This document shows positions 1 to 5,915 of a stretch of DNA of 5,915 bases, piece after piece. Below the pieces are notes generated by a model that saw nothing but the letters and a program-made list of their open reading frames with translations, ran no database searches and had not been told where the DNA came from. Source of the DNA: Prevotellaceae bacterium. Lineage in GTDB: Bacteria > Bacteroidota > Bacteroidia > Bacteroidales > Bacteroidaceae. Location of the stretch: contig JAJPZF010000014.1 in assembly GCA_021204545.1 (NCBI GenBank), forward strand, positions 1 through 5,915. Reading direction: 5' to 3'. The position numbers were made by a program, and so were the translations under genes. Each line of letters begins with the position of its first letter. Position 1 is the stretch's first letter.

Positions 1-32
1 CCCGTCGGCGTGTATATGGTCAGCAGTGTCAT
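1..32 (-). CDS. Start of a tail protein gene (partial)
   Basis: An ATG at 32-30 on the minus strand opens a frame that runs off the left edge after 10 codons (MTLLTIYTPT, with a Gly starting next). A GAGGA at 44-40 lies 7 nt upstream, a good ribosome binding spacing, and supports this start. The gene follows the tape measure and distal-tail genes, the usual place for a tail-tip or minor tail protein. Bacteroidota phage tail proteins often begin with a similar hydrophobic stretch such as 'LTIY.P.G', but this is recalled resemblance only. With ten residues visible, no domain can be assigned. The 125-bp gap before it carries the 23-bp repeat array, which ends 25 nt before the start codon, so its translation may be influenced by those hairpins. 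Confidence 0.55.
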   Translation of the reverse strand, partial: MTLLTIYTPT

Positions 33-39
33 TTCCTTG

Positions 40-44
40 TCCTC
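40..44 (-). promoter_or_regulatory. Ribosome binding site of the partial tail gene
   Basis: GAGGA on the minus strand lies 7 nt before the ATG at 32-30. A second purine run (AAGGAA, 38-33) abuts the start. It supports the start choice for the truncated gene at the left edge. If the host is a Bacteroidota species, Shine-Dalgarno use may be weak, so this is modest evidence. Confidence 0.45.
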
Positions 45-57
45 AATACCCTTTGGA

Positions 58-149
58 GCGACTACTTAGTTCTCGCCGCGGCGACTACTCGGTTGTCGCC
101 AGGGCGACTACTCGGTTGTCGCCAGGGCGACTGTTCGGTTGTCGTCTCC
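58..149. repeat. Four tandem 23-bp hairpin-forming repeats
   Basis: Four head-to-tail units of exactly 23 bp fill 58-80, 81-103, 104-126 and 127-149. Units 2 and 3 are identical. Unit 1 matches unit 2 at 18 of 23 positions and unit 4 matches it at 17 of 23. Each core has the form GGCGAC, nine bases, GTCGCC. The 6-bp arms are perfect for unit 2 (80-85 with 95-100) and unit 3 (103-108 with 118-123). Unit 4 has one A/C mismatch in the minus-strand RNA, and unit 1 keeps about four pairs. The array lies between the stop of the 160-codon gene (158) and the next start (32), so it would be transcribed in the tail mRNA. The period is not a multiple of three, which argues against a coding repeat. The function is unknown. 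Candidates are an intercistronic mRNA stabiliser or insulator, or a repeated protein-binding site. Confidence 0.9.
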
Positions 150-157
150 CCGTGTCC

Positions 158-640
158 CTAAGCGTCATAGTCCCTCGTCTTCGCCTCCTCGTCCCTGTCC
201 GTGGGGTCAGGCTCGGTGAACTTGACGCTCACCTTGCATATCGTGCGGGCGGTGTTCTGCGCGTACGAGCTTGACTTCTGGTAGACGAGGCGGTACACCT
301 CGTCGCCCAGCGGCGGCACTCGGAGCGTCAGCGTCCCCGTGTACAGAAGCTCGAGGAACTTCCTCTGGTTCGCGTCGTACTCCGCCGTCGTCATGCCCAT
401 CACAGTGAAGGGCAGCGTCACGTCGCGGCTGTCGATGTGGTTCTCCGTGTCGGTCAGCACCACCTTGCCGTCCTCGAGGCGGCAGTCGCTCTCGACGAGG
501 CTCTTGGGGGCGGCGGGCGTCAAGAGGGCTGAGATGAAGCCCTCGCCCATGTTCACGCCGTACTCAGTGTAAGCGTCCGCCCACTCCCTGATGACCTGCG
601 TGCCCTCTCTCGTGACGTGGAATTCCAGTTCTCCCTTCAT
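158..640 (-). CDS. Probable distal-tail structural protein
   Basis: This frame has 160 codons, an ATG at 640-638 and a TAG at 160-158. The start overlaps the tape measure stop as ATGA, so translational re-initiation is likely; the upstream sequence (AGCAGG) is only a weak ribosome binding site. The protein is soluble, with no signal peptide or membrane segment. It looks like a beta-rich structural protein: charged N-terminus, a middle part with 'RDVTLPFTVMG', then 'YTGTLTLRVP' and 'EVYRLVYQKSSSYAQ', and a 'VSVKFTEPDPTDRD' segment near the C-terminus. The final residues are highly charged. Small proteins with this '(K/R)FTEP(D/N)P' ending commonly follow the tape measure gene in Bacteroidota phages, where they are annotated as tail proteins. 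A role like distal tail proteins, joining tube to tip, is inferred from position only; no catalytic motif is visible. It could instead be a tail-tube cap or an adaptor. Confidence 0.75.
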   Translation of the reverse strand: MKGELEFHVTREGTQVIREWADAYTEYGVNMGEGFISALLTPAAPKSLVESDCRLEDGKVVLTDTENHIDSRDVTLPFTVMGMTTAEYDANQRKFLELLYTGTLTLRVPPLGDEVYRLVYQKSSSYAQNTARTICKVSVKFTEPDPTDRDEEAKTRDYDA

Positions 641-3600
641 AGCCTGCTCGTGTTCTGTCTCACTTGGTAAAGGTCGTCCCGCATGCTCCTGAGGTAGCTC
701 GCGGAGTTGCCCGTGTTCTCCTCAATCTGCTGCAGCTCGAGGTAGCTGTTGGCGATGATGTCGCGGGCGTCGTCCGCCACGCTGTAGAGGCTCGCGGCTC
801 TCGCCGTGAGCGTGTCGAGGCCGTCGGTGAGCAGCGAGAGGCCGCCCGTGGCGTCCGCCCCGATGAGCTCGAGCCTGAGCAGGCTCTCGTACATCGCCGT
901 GAAGCGGCCGTTAAGCTCCTCGCCAGTGTCCTCGGACATCGCGGTGAAGGCCGTCCCCTTCGCCTCCTGCGAGCTTGCGCTCGTGTCCCAGCCCATCGTG
1001 CCGTAGAGCGCCTTTATCTCGCTCTGCGCCTGGTCCACGATGTCCATATACTCCTGCCTCAGGTCTTCCTGCTCCTGCCTTGAGAGCGAGCCGCCCGACT
1101 CCATGCTGTCGCGGAACTCGTCGTACCAGTCCTGCAGCTTCTGGCTGTACGTCGCGCTCATGACGCTGCTCACGACCGCCTCCTTCATCAGCTCCTCGAA
1201 GTCATTCGCGAAGTCCTCCGCCGAGTGGCTCATGTCCATTATGGCGGACTTGAAGCTGTCGCAGAGGCTGTCGAACGATGTCCCCGTCAATTTCTCGGCG
1301 TACTCGTTCTGAAGCTCTATCAGCTGCTCGTAGTACTCGCAGTACTCGTCCATGTACTGCGCCGCGTCTCTGTATCCGTCGTCGGCGGCGGCCTTAATCT
1401 TGGAGTAGAGGTCCGAGGCCTCTGTGGAGACTTTGTACATCTGCTCCGAGGTGAGTTCCCAGAAGGCGGAGGCGTAGTCCGTAACCGTGCGGAAGCCCTT
1501 CTTTGTAGCTGTGGGCAGGGAGACCCCCGCCGCCTCGAATACCTTCGCCCACTCCGACGCGCTGACGGCGCTGTTAATCGCGCTGTTGGAGCTTGCCACG
1601 CCCTTCGAGAACCATCCCCCGCTCTTGTAGGCCTCCCCCGAGCGTCGCAGCTCCTCCTGCGTGTTCTTCTCCATGCTCTCGAGGTTTCCGGCCTGCGTGT
1701 TGTACTCCGCCGTCGCGTCGGTGAGGCTCGTCGTGTAGTCTGTCATCTTGTCCGTGAGCTTCTCAATGGCTGACTGCAACGCCTCGTTCGTCTGCGATAG
1801 GCGCTCCATGTCCCGCTCGTAGTGCTTGTCACTGTCCTTGCCGCCGAAGAGGCCGCTGAAGAGCGAGCCTATGGCGGACACGCCGCTCGTGAGCGCCCCG
1901 AAGTAGTTGCCGCTCATGAAGTTGTTGTAAGCGTCCTTGCCCTTGCTCAAAGCCTGCGCGCCGTTCGAGGCGGCCTGCCCCGTCCAGTCGGGCAGGTTGA
2001 GCTTGTCCGCTATGTCGCTCAGGTCGTTCAGCCCGTCAATGGCCTTGTCGACCTTGTCCATCCGCTGGTCTTTCTTGAGCTTCTCGGTAGCCCCTTTGAC
2101 TGCCTCGGTGCTTGCCTCCACGGCGGTGGTGTTCTTGTCCAGCTCCTTCCTCCACTCGCTCTGCTCTGCCGTCTTGCCTCCGAGGCTGCCGAGCTGCCCC
2201 TTGACCTTCTGCTTCGCCTCGTCGCTTGCGCCCTGCCGCTCCATCTGGCGCATTATCTCGTCGGCGTTCTCGAGGTTGACCGCGACGTCAATGTCTATAC
2301 CCTCGTCCGCCAGCTGCTGCTCTATCTGCCCCTTTATGTCCTCGCACTGCCCCGTCAAGGCGTTGTGCCGCTCAAGGCTCTGCGCCTGACGCTCCTGAGC
2401 GTCCGCCAGCTGCTGCTCCAGCTCGGCAAGCGTCCTCTGCGCATCCGTCATCCCCGTGAAGCTGCGGCTGCCGCTCTCCAGTATCTGGGCGTTTATCTCA
2501 GACAGGCGCTGCCCGAGAGCCGCCGCCTGCTCGGCCGTGAGGCTGTCGTCGGAGAGCATCTCCTTGACCTGCGCCTGTAGCTTGCGTAGGTAGTCGACCG
2601 TGTAGTGCCTGAGGTTCGTGAAGAGTGCCTCCCAGTCAACGCCCTTGCCTATCTCGTCGTTGAGACCCTTCAGCGCCTTGTCCATCTCCGCCCTGAGGCT
2701 CGCCGCCTGCCCAGCCGTCTGCGCCTTGCGTATCTTGTCCTCGTACTCCTCGGTGATGGCGAGCCGCTTCTGCTCGTAGTCCCCATACTCCTTCAGGAAC
2801 TCCTGCATGTCCTTGCGCTCCTCCGCGTAGGTCTCTGCCTGAGCCTGCCTGCGCTTCTCGGCGGCCGCCTTCTCGCTTTCTATGATGGCCGCCTGCTGCG
2901 CCTCGGTCAGGCCGTACTCGTTCACGTCCGTCACGCCCGCCGTCTTGTTCGCCTCGGCGAGCTTCCTCGCCTGCTCCTGTATCTTCTCTATGGTCTGCCC
3001 GTACTCGTACTCTATCTGCGCGAGGCGTTTCTCCGTCCCCTCCTCCATCAGGTCGAGCTCCGCCTTCTCGTTGTCCTCACGGAGCTGCAGGAGCGTGGAG
3101 GCGGCGGTCTCCTGCGCCTTCTGGCGGGCATTGGCCTCGGTCTCGACGGCTTTCACGGACGCGTTGGCGAGGGTCTTCCCGGAGCGGTTTATGGAGTTCC
3201 TGAGGCGCACGACGCTCTGCTCCCTCTGCTTCTGGGCGTTCTTGGCCGCCTCGAGCGCCGCCTCCGCCCCGTATTCTTTCTCGTAGTCCTCTTGGGAGTT
3301 GGTGGAGAGGCTGTTGAGTTTCTTCTGCAGGTCGTAACGCCGCTGGGCGTACCCCACCTCCATATCGGTGAGCTGCTTGTTCAGGCTCTCGTACTCCTCG
3401 ATGGCCTTCCTGCGCTCCTCGGCGCTCTTGCTCGTGTCCATACCAGCCATGCGGGCCTCCTGCATCCTGCCGCTTATGCGGTTGCGCTCGGCCTCGGTCT
3501 TCTTGTACTCGTTCTCCAGGTCCCACATCGCCTGCTTGATGTCGCCCGTGTCGGTGATGTCCTTGAGGGCTTTCTTCATCTTGCCCGCCGCGTCCTCGAC

Positions 3601-5184
3601 ACCCGTGACGGACTGCATATAGCTGTCCGCCAAGTCCTTGAAGCCCTTCTTGGCCTCGTCCCAGTTGCCGTGGAGAGCGTCCTCTATTATCTTGCCAAGG
3701 GAGGTGAACATCCCACCGATGCCCTTCACACGGTTCACTATCTGCGACTTGATGGTCTGCCACAAGTCCCTGACCGCCTGCTTCGGGTTGGTGAAGGCGT
3801 TGTAGATGGCCTTGCCCACCGCCATCACGATGTCGTTCAGCTTGTTCAGCACGCCCGAGACAACGCCCGTTATCTTGGCGAACGCCCTCTGCCCCTCCGC
3901 CGACTTGTTGAACCACTTCCACAGAGCCGTGAGGGCGAGGACAAGCGCCCCTATCACCGCCCCTGTGGGCGTGGCGAGGAATGACCACGAGGCCTTGGTG
4001 ATGCCCTGTATGCCTGTGATGACGCTCTTTATCGGGCCAGGCAGCATCCCCAGTATCTTCTGGTAGTTCTGGTAGCCCCCGAGCATTTTCACGAGGGCGT
4101 TGTCGTGCGTCGCTATCTCTTGGCTGACGCTCTGCATTGTCTGCCGCGCCGCCTGCTGCCGCGCCTGCATCCCCTGAAGGGCGACCTGCCCCTGCGCGAG
4201 GGTCTGGGAGAGCTGCTCGTATGTGGCTATGGCCTGCTGCGCCTCCTGCTCGTTGGCGGTCTCGCTGTTGCTTAAGTCCTCGACGACCTGCCTTGCCGCT
4301 TCCACCTGCGTCTCGAGCGTGGCGAGTGCCTCCTCCTGCTCCGCCACTGCCTGGTTGGCGGCTATGAGTGCCTGCTGCGCCTCGCTTGCCCTGCCCCCGA
4401 GGTCAGTGCCGAGGGCGGAGGCGGTCTCAGCCGCCTTGACGTTGACGGCGTTCAGCGCGTCCTCCGTCTGCATCAGTTCCTGCGTGAGGGCTGACGTGTC
4501 GCCGCCCTGCTGCCCCACGGTGGCTATCTCCGCCTTGAGGTCTTGTATCTTCTGCTGGTAAGCGTCCACGGCGGCAAGGTCTTCCTCCGAGAAGAGCTTG
4601 GGAGCGTCGGCGGTGCTGACCCCCGAGCCTTGCACGTTGAGAGCCTCTTGGAGAGCGTCCTTGAGCTGCCGCGTGTCCGAGGTGAGTGTGAGGGTGGTCT
4701 GTATGGTGGATTGCATCTGCTGCTCCACGCTCTTCAGCCCCTCAGCGTCGCCGCTCTCGAAGGCCTGCCGCGCCTGCTGCCTGTACTGGTTGAGCGTGAC
4801 GACATTCGAGGCGAGCTTCTTCTCGTTGTCGTATATCGCCATCGAGAGGGCGTTGACACGCTCCTGCGCCGTGCCGAAGTCCAGAGAGGCCACGCCCGTG
4901 CTGGCCTTGTCCACGGAGGCGGAGAACCCTGCCACGTCCGCCGTCGCCTCCGCCATCCTCTGGCCTATGCCCTGCTGCACCTGAACGCCCAATTGAGCCG
5001 CCGCCAATGTCGTCTGCTTCAGCTCCGCTCGGCACGCCGCCATCCTCGAGGTGATGGCCTCCATCTCCTCGGGCGTGCCTGTCTGGCTTACCTTCTCCAG
5101 CTCCGCCTCGAGGCTCTTAAGCTCCTTGGTGAGCTGCGTGACCTTCTGGTACTCAACGTCTATGTCGAAGACGAGTGCCGCCAT
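637..5184 (-). CDS. Phage tail tape measure protein
   Basis: This 1515-residue protein is the dominant gene. In siphophages and myophages the tape measure occupies the tail lumen, sets tail length and is ejected with the DNA. Evidence is the size, the heptad-like Glu/Lys/Gln/Ala/Leu composition, and its place after a frameshifting chaperone pair. The N-terminus (FDIDVEYQKVTQLTKELKSL) resembles Bacteroidota tape measures. Coiled-coil-like stretches cover roughly 200-365 and 540-960. A hydrophobic segment at about 404-421 (TGAVIGALVLALTALW) is a likely membrane-insertion helix, followed by amphipathic Gly/Ile/Val-rich sequence to about 505. A second Gly/Phe-rich patch lies at about 1092-1115. 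'EELNGRFTAM' at about 1422-1431 and the last 70 residues are a tail-tip-proximal end seen in related proteins. No lysozyme or peptidase motif was seen. ATG 5184-5182 is chosen because an in-frame TAA lies 12 codons upstream. By the lambda-type rule of about 0.15 nm per residue, the tail would be about 225 nm unless processed. Confidence 0.93.
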   Translation of the reverse strand: MAALVFDIDVEYQKVTQLTKELKSLEAELEKVSQTGTPEEMEAITSRMAACRAELKQTTLAAAQLGVQVQQGIGQRMAEATADVAGFSASVDKASTGVASLDFGTAQERVNALSMAIYDNEKKLASNVVTLNQYRQQARQAFESGDAEGLKSVEQQMQSTIQTTLTLTSDTRQLKDALQEALNVQGSGVSTADAPKLFSEEDLAAVDAYQQKIQDLKAEIATVGQQGGDTSALTQELMQTEDALNAVNVKAAETASALGTDLGGRASEAQQALIAANQAVAEQEEALATLETQVEAARQVVEDLSNSETANEQEAQQAIATYEQLSQTLAQGQVALQGMQARQQAARQTMQSVSQEIATHDNALVKMLGGYQNYQKILGMLPGPIKSVITGIQGITKASWSFLATPTGAVIGALVLALTALWKWFNKSAEGQRAFAKITGVVSGVLNKLNDIVMAVGKAIYNAFTNPKQAVRDLWQTIKSQIVNRVKGIGGMFTSLGKIIEDALHGNWDEAKKGFKDLADSYMQSVTGVEDAAGKMKKALKDITDTGDIKQAMWDLENEYKKTEAERNRISGRMQEARMAGMDTSKSAEERRKAIEEYESLNKQLTDMEVGYAQRRYDLQKKLNSLSTNSQEDYEKEYGAEAALEAAKNAQKQREQSVVRLRNSINRSGKTLANASVKAVETEANARQKAQETAASTLLQLREDNEKAELDLMEEGTEKRLAQIEYEYGQTIEKIQEQARKLAEANKTAGVTDVNEYGLTEAQQAAIIESEKAAAEKRRQAQAETYAEERKDMQEFLKEYGDYEQKRLAITEEYEDKIRKAQTAGQAASLRAEMDKALKGLNDEIGKGVDWEALFTNLRHYTVDYLRKLQAQVKEMLSDDSLTAEQAAALGQRLSEINAQILESGSRSFTGMTDAQRTLAELEQQLADAQERQAQSLERHNALTGQCEDIKGQIEQQLADEGIDIDVAVNLENADEIMRQMERQGASDEAKQKVKGQLGSLGGKTAEQSEWRKELDKNTTAVEASTEAVKGATEKLKKDQRMDKVDKAIDGLNDLSDIADKLNLPDWTGQAASNGAQALSKGKDAYNNFMSGNYFGALTSGVSAIGSLFSGLFGGKDSDKHYERDMERLSQTNEALQSAIEKLTDKMTDYTTSLTDATAEYNTQAGNLESMEKNTQEELRRSGEAYKSGGWFSKGVASSNSAINSAVSASEWAKVFEAAGVSLPTATKKGFRTVTDYASAFWELTSEQMYKVSTEASDLYSKIKAAADDGYRDAAQYMDEYCEYYEQLIELQNEYAEKLTGTSFDSLCDSFKSAIMDMSHSAEDFANDFEELMKEAVVSSVMSATYSQKLQDWYDEFRDSMESGGSLSRQEQEDLRQEYMDIVDQAQSEIKALYGTMGWDTSASSQEAKGTAFTAMSEDTGEELNGRFTAMYESLLRLELIGADATGGLSLLTDGLDTLTARAASLYSVADDARDIIANSYLELQQIEENTGNSASYLRSMRDDLYQVRQNTSRL

Positions 5185-5194
5185 CCTTCGTTGT

Positions 5195-5201
5195 CTCCCT
5201 T
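5195..5201 (-). promoter_or_regulatory. Possible ribosome binding site of tape measure gene
   Basis: AAGGGAG on the minus strand ends 10 nt before the ATG at 5184, slightly further than usual. A second run, GAAGG (5189-5185), touches the start codon and is too close to act as a normal Shine-Dalgarno site. Either could contribute. Confidence 0.35.
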
Positions 5202-5240
5202 GTGTATGTCGTTTGTGTTATATCCGTTTCCTGCCTGTTT

Positions 5241-5320
5241 AAGCCGCCTTCCCGCGGCTTTCGCCCCGTGGGGCGTTAGTTTGTATATCCCCGCCTCTGA
5301 AAGCCGCTAAAACGGCGTTC
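5241..5320 (-). other. Intergenic ladder of competing inverted repeats
   Basis: The 168-bp gap between the chaperone pair and the tape measure gene has no gene but dense GC-rich symmetry. Read on the minus strand, four segments occur in order. Segment A is GAACGCCG (5320-5313), B is GCGGCTTTC (5307-5299), C is GAAAGCCGC (5262-5254) and D is GCGGCTT (5247-5241). A can pair with B (seven of eight pairs, 6-nt loop), B with C (nine perfect pairs) and C with D (seven perfect pairs, 6-nt loop). B-C therefore excludes A-B and C-D. Between B and C lies another inverted repeat, CGCCCC-AC-GGGGCG (5275-5262), which overlaps C by one base. The 1-2, 2-3, 3-4 logic is that of attenuator-like RNAs. No U-run follows the C-D hairpin, so it is not an obvious intrinsic terminator. 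The pairings are seen directly; any switching role is inferred. Confidence 0.6.
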
Positions 5321-5352
5321 CCTTGTTCCCCCAGTTCCTCGTGCGACGTGTC

Positions 5353-5912
5353 TCACCCTTTCTTGAACGCCCCCTTGCCGAACATCTGCTCGTCCGTGAC
5401 CTCAACCATCTTGTCGCCGTAGCAGACGTGGAGCTTGTCCTTCTGCATGATGACGAGGTTTCGGTAGGGTATCCCGTCCATCACCTCCCCGTACGTGAGG
5501 TGGAGCGTCTCCATGAACGTGGCCACCTGCCCCAGCAGGCAGTCGTCGCCTATCGTCTCTGTCTTGCTGTCAGCTCTGCGACGCTCCTTGCCAAAGTCGA
5601 CAGCCTCATAAAAGGGCGGGGCGAGACGAGCGTGTACGCCGTCTCCAAGGCGTCGGCAAGCTCCTCGGGCGTTCCCCTGGACAACTCCCGCCACTCCTGC
5701 TCAGAGCCGCACACGAGCCACGAGAGGGCTTTGGCGACACTCTCCAGCCTCTCGCTGGAGAAGACGAAGTCCTTTATCGTCGGTGTCTCCGCCACGCCCG
5801 AGAGGCGCAGAGCCGCCCCCGCCAGCCGCCTGACGGTCGGGGGGTCTATCTGGTACACCCTGCCCGCCACGACGACGTTGCGGAAGTCCAGCCCCAGCAG
5901 CGCCTCGCTCAC
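5353..5912 (-). CDS. Frameshifted long tail-assembly chaperone (G-T type)
   Basis: This is the predicted fusion made when ribosomes slip back one base at CCCTTTT (5616-5610). The first 101 residues are shared with the short form and end at '..SPRPF'. Decoding then continues in the -1 frame from TAT (5610-5608) as 'YEAVDFGKERRR..' to the TGA at 5355-5353. The product is about 186 residues from the GTG at 5912. The unique 85-residue part has a plausible fold of its own: an amphipathic stretch 'LLGQVATFMETLHL', a beta-like 'RNLVIMQKDKLHVCYG' and a basic end. That frame has no good independent start. Its first in-frame candidate is a GTG at 5694, inside the upstream gene, and the residues encoded ahead of the slip site look like out-of-frame sequence. 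In lambda the G-T product binds both the tape measure and the tail-tube subunit, and the same role is inferred here. The fraction of ribosomes that shift cannot be read from sequence. Confidence 0.72.
5550..5912 (-). CDS. Tail-assembly chaperone, short form (G type)
   Basis: This frame is 120 codons from a GTG at 5912-5910 to TAG at 5552-5550. It stays open to the right edge (one more codon, ATA), so the true start may lie outside the window; the sequence 'SEALLGLDFRNVVV' nevertheless looks like a natural N-terminus. The protein is small, cytoplasmic and largely helical: a short beta-like start with 'VVVAGRVYQIDPPTVRRLAGAA', then helices through 'LESVAKALSWLVCGS' and 'TPEELADALETAYTLV', and a basic C-terminus. 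No enzyme motif is present. The assignment rests on position just before the tape measure gene and on the overlapping -1 frame with a slippery heptamer near its end. Chaperones of this type coat the tape measure before tube assembly. A minor tail or head-tail protein is the alternative, less likely given the frameshift. Confidence 0.72.
   Translation of the reverse strand: MSEALLGLDFRNVVVAGRVYQIDPPTVRRLAGAALRLSGVAETPTIKDFVFSSERLESVAKALSWLVCGSEQEWRELSRGTPEELADALETAYTLVSPRPFMRLSTLARSVAELTARQRR
5566..5616 (-). promoter_or_regulatory. Programmed -1 frameshift signal
   Basis: In the zero frame the codons read CGC CCT TTT ATG. The heptamer C CCT TTT (5616-5610) fits X XXY YYZ exactly, so both the Pro and the Phe tRNA can re-pair after a one-base backward slip. 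Five nucleotides later, GCTGTC (5604-5599) can pair perfectly with GACAGC (5571-5566) across a 27-nt loop, a distance typical for stimulatory hairpins. The zero frame stops at 5550 and the -1 frame continues to 5353. The heptamer is strong evidence. The stem is only 6 bp with a large loop, so its role is less certain, and a pseudoknot is possible. Confidence 0.75.
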
Positions 5913-5915
5913 TAT

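Noticed and set aside
58..149. The tandem repeats as a small CRISPR array.
   Set aside because: The units abut with no unique spacers, there are no cas genes, and the units diverge toward both ends.
162..185. A possible fifth, degenerate repeat unit at the end of the 160-codon gene.
   Set aside because: Only the ends (GCG.. and ..TCGCC) resemble the unit, gaps are needed to align it, and the bases are explained as coding sequence.
2605..3984. A 459-codon open frame on the plus strand, with similar ones at 1822-2580 and 4543-5310.
   Set aside because: All three are in exact antisense register with the tape measure codons. They are rich in Leu because Leu codons CTC/CTT mirror the abundant Glu (GAG) and Lys (AAG) codons, and they stay open because the sense codons that mirror stops (CTA, TTA, TCA) are rare in this GC-rich gene.
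3077..3988. A 303-codon minus-strand frame inside the tape measure gene.
   Set aside because: It is an alternative reading frame of the same DNA, with Gly/Arg/Gln/His-rich composition typical of a shifted GC-rich coding sequence. The tape measure frame is continuous across it, so there is no frameshift to explain.
5241..5260. The AAGCCGC/GCGGCTT hairpin as an intrinsic terminator.
   Set aside because: On the minus strand it is followed by AAACAGG and on the plus strand by TCGCCC, so there is no U-run in either direction.
5276..5283. TTAGTTTG on the plus strand as a Bacteroidota -7 promoter element (TAnnTTTG).
   Set aside because: It has only one base between TA and TTTG, and it would drive transcription away from every gene seen, toward the chaperone antisense strand.
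5611..5694. An independent start (GTG at 5694) for the second chaperone frame.
   Set aside because: It lies deep inside the upstream chaperone. The residues it would add ahead of the slippery site look like out-of-frame sequence, and the frameshift site explains the frame better.

Overview
The window looks like a piece of a tailed bacteriophage or prophage genome. Every supportable gene is on the minus strand, so transcription runs from high to low coordinates. The base composition is GC-rich, about 60% by eye. The style of the tape measure protein and its neighbours resembles phages of Bacteroidota, probably gut Bacteroidales. That host assignment is recalled family resemblance, not a search result.

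In transcription order the layout is a tail-assembly and tail-tip module. First comes a small tail-assembly chaperone-like gene (5912 to 5550). It ends over a second open frame (stop at 5353) that can be reached by a -1 ribosomal frameshift at a perfect slippery heptamer, CCCTTTT (5616 to 5610), with a possible hairpin starting 5 nt downstream. This is the G / G-T arrangement known from phage lambda and many other tailed phages. Next is a 168-bp gap with GC-rich inverted repeats, several of them mutually exclusive. Then comes the 1515-codon tape measure gene (5184 to 637). It overlaps by ATGA with a 160-codon gene for a probable distal-tail structural protein (640 to 158). A 125-bp gap follows, holding four tandem copies of a 23-bp hairpin-forming unit (58-149). 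The window ends with the first 10 codons of another tail gene (start codon at 32-30).

How the parts work together is inferred from known siphophage tail biology. The short and frameshifted chaperones coat and present the tape measure protein while tail-tube subunits polymerise around it. Tape measure length sets tail length, and the genes downstream build the tail tip. The tail module itself is a recognised type. The parts that are not explained are the two intercistronic structured DNA/RNA elements (58-149 and 5241-5320) and a marked preference for ATA isoleucine codons in GC-rich genes.
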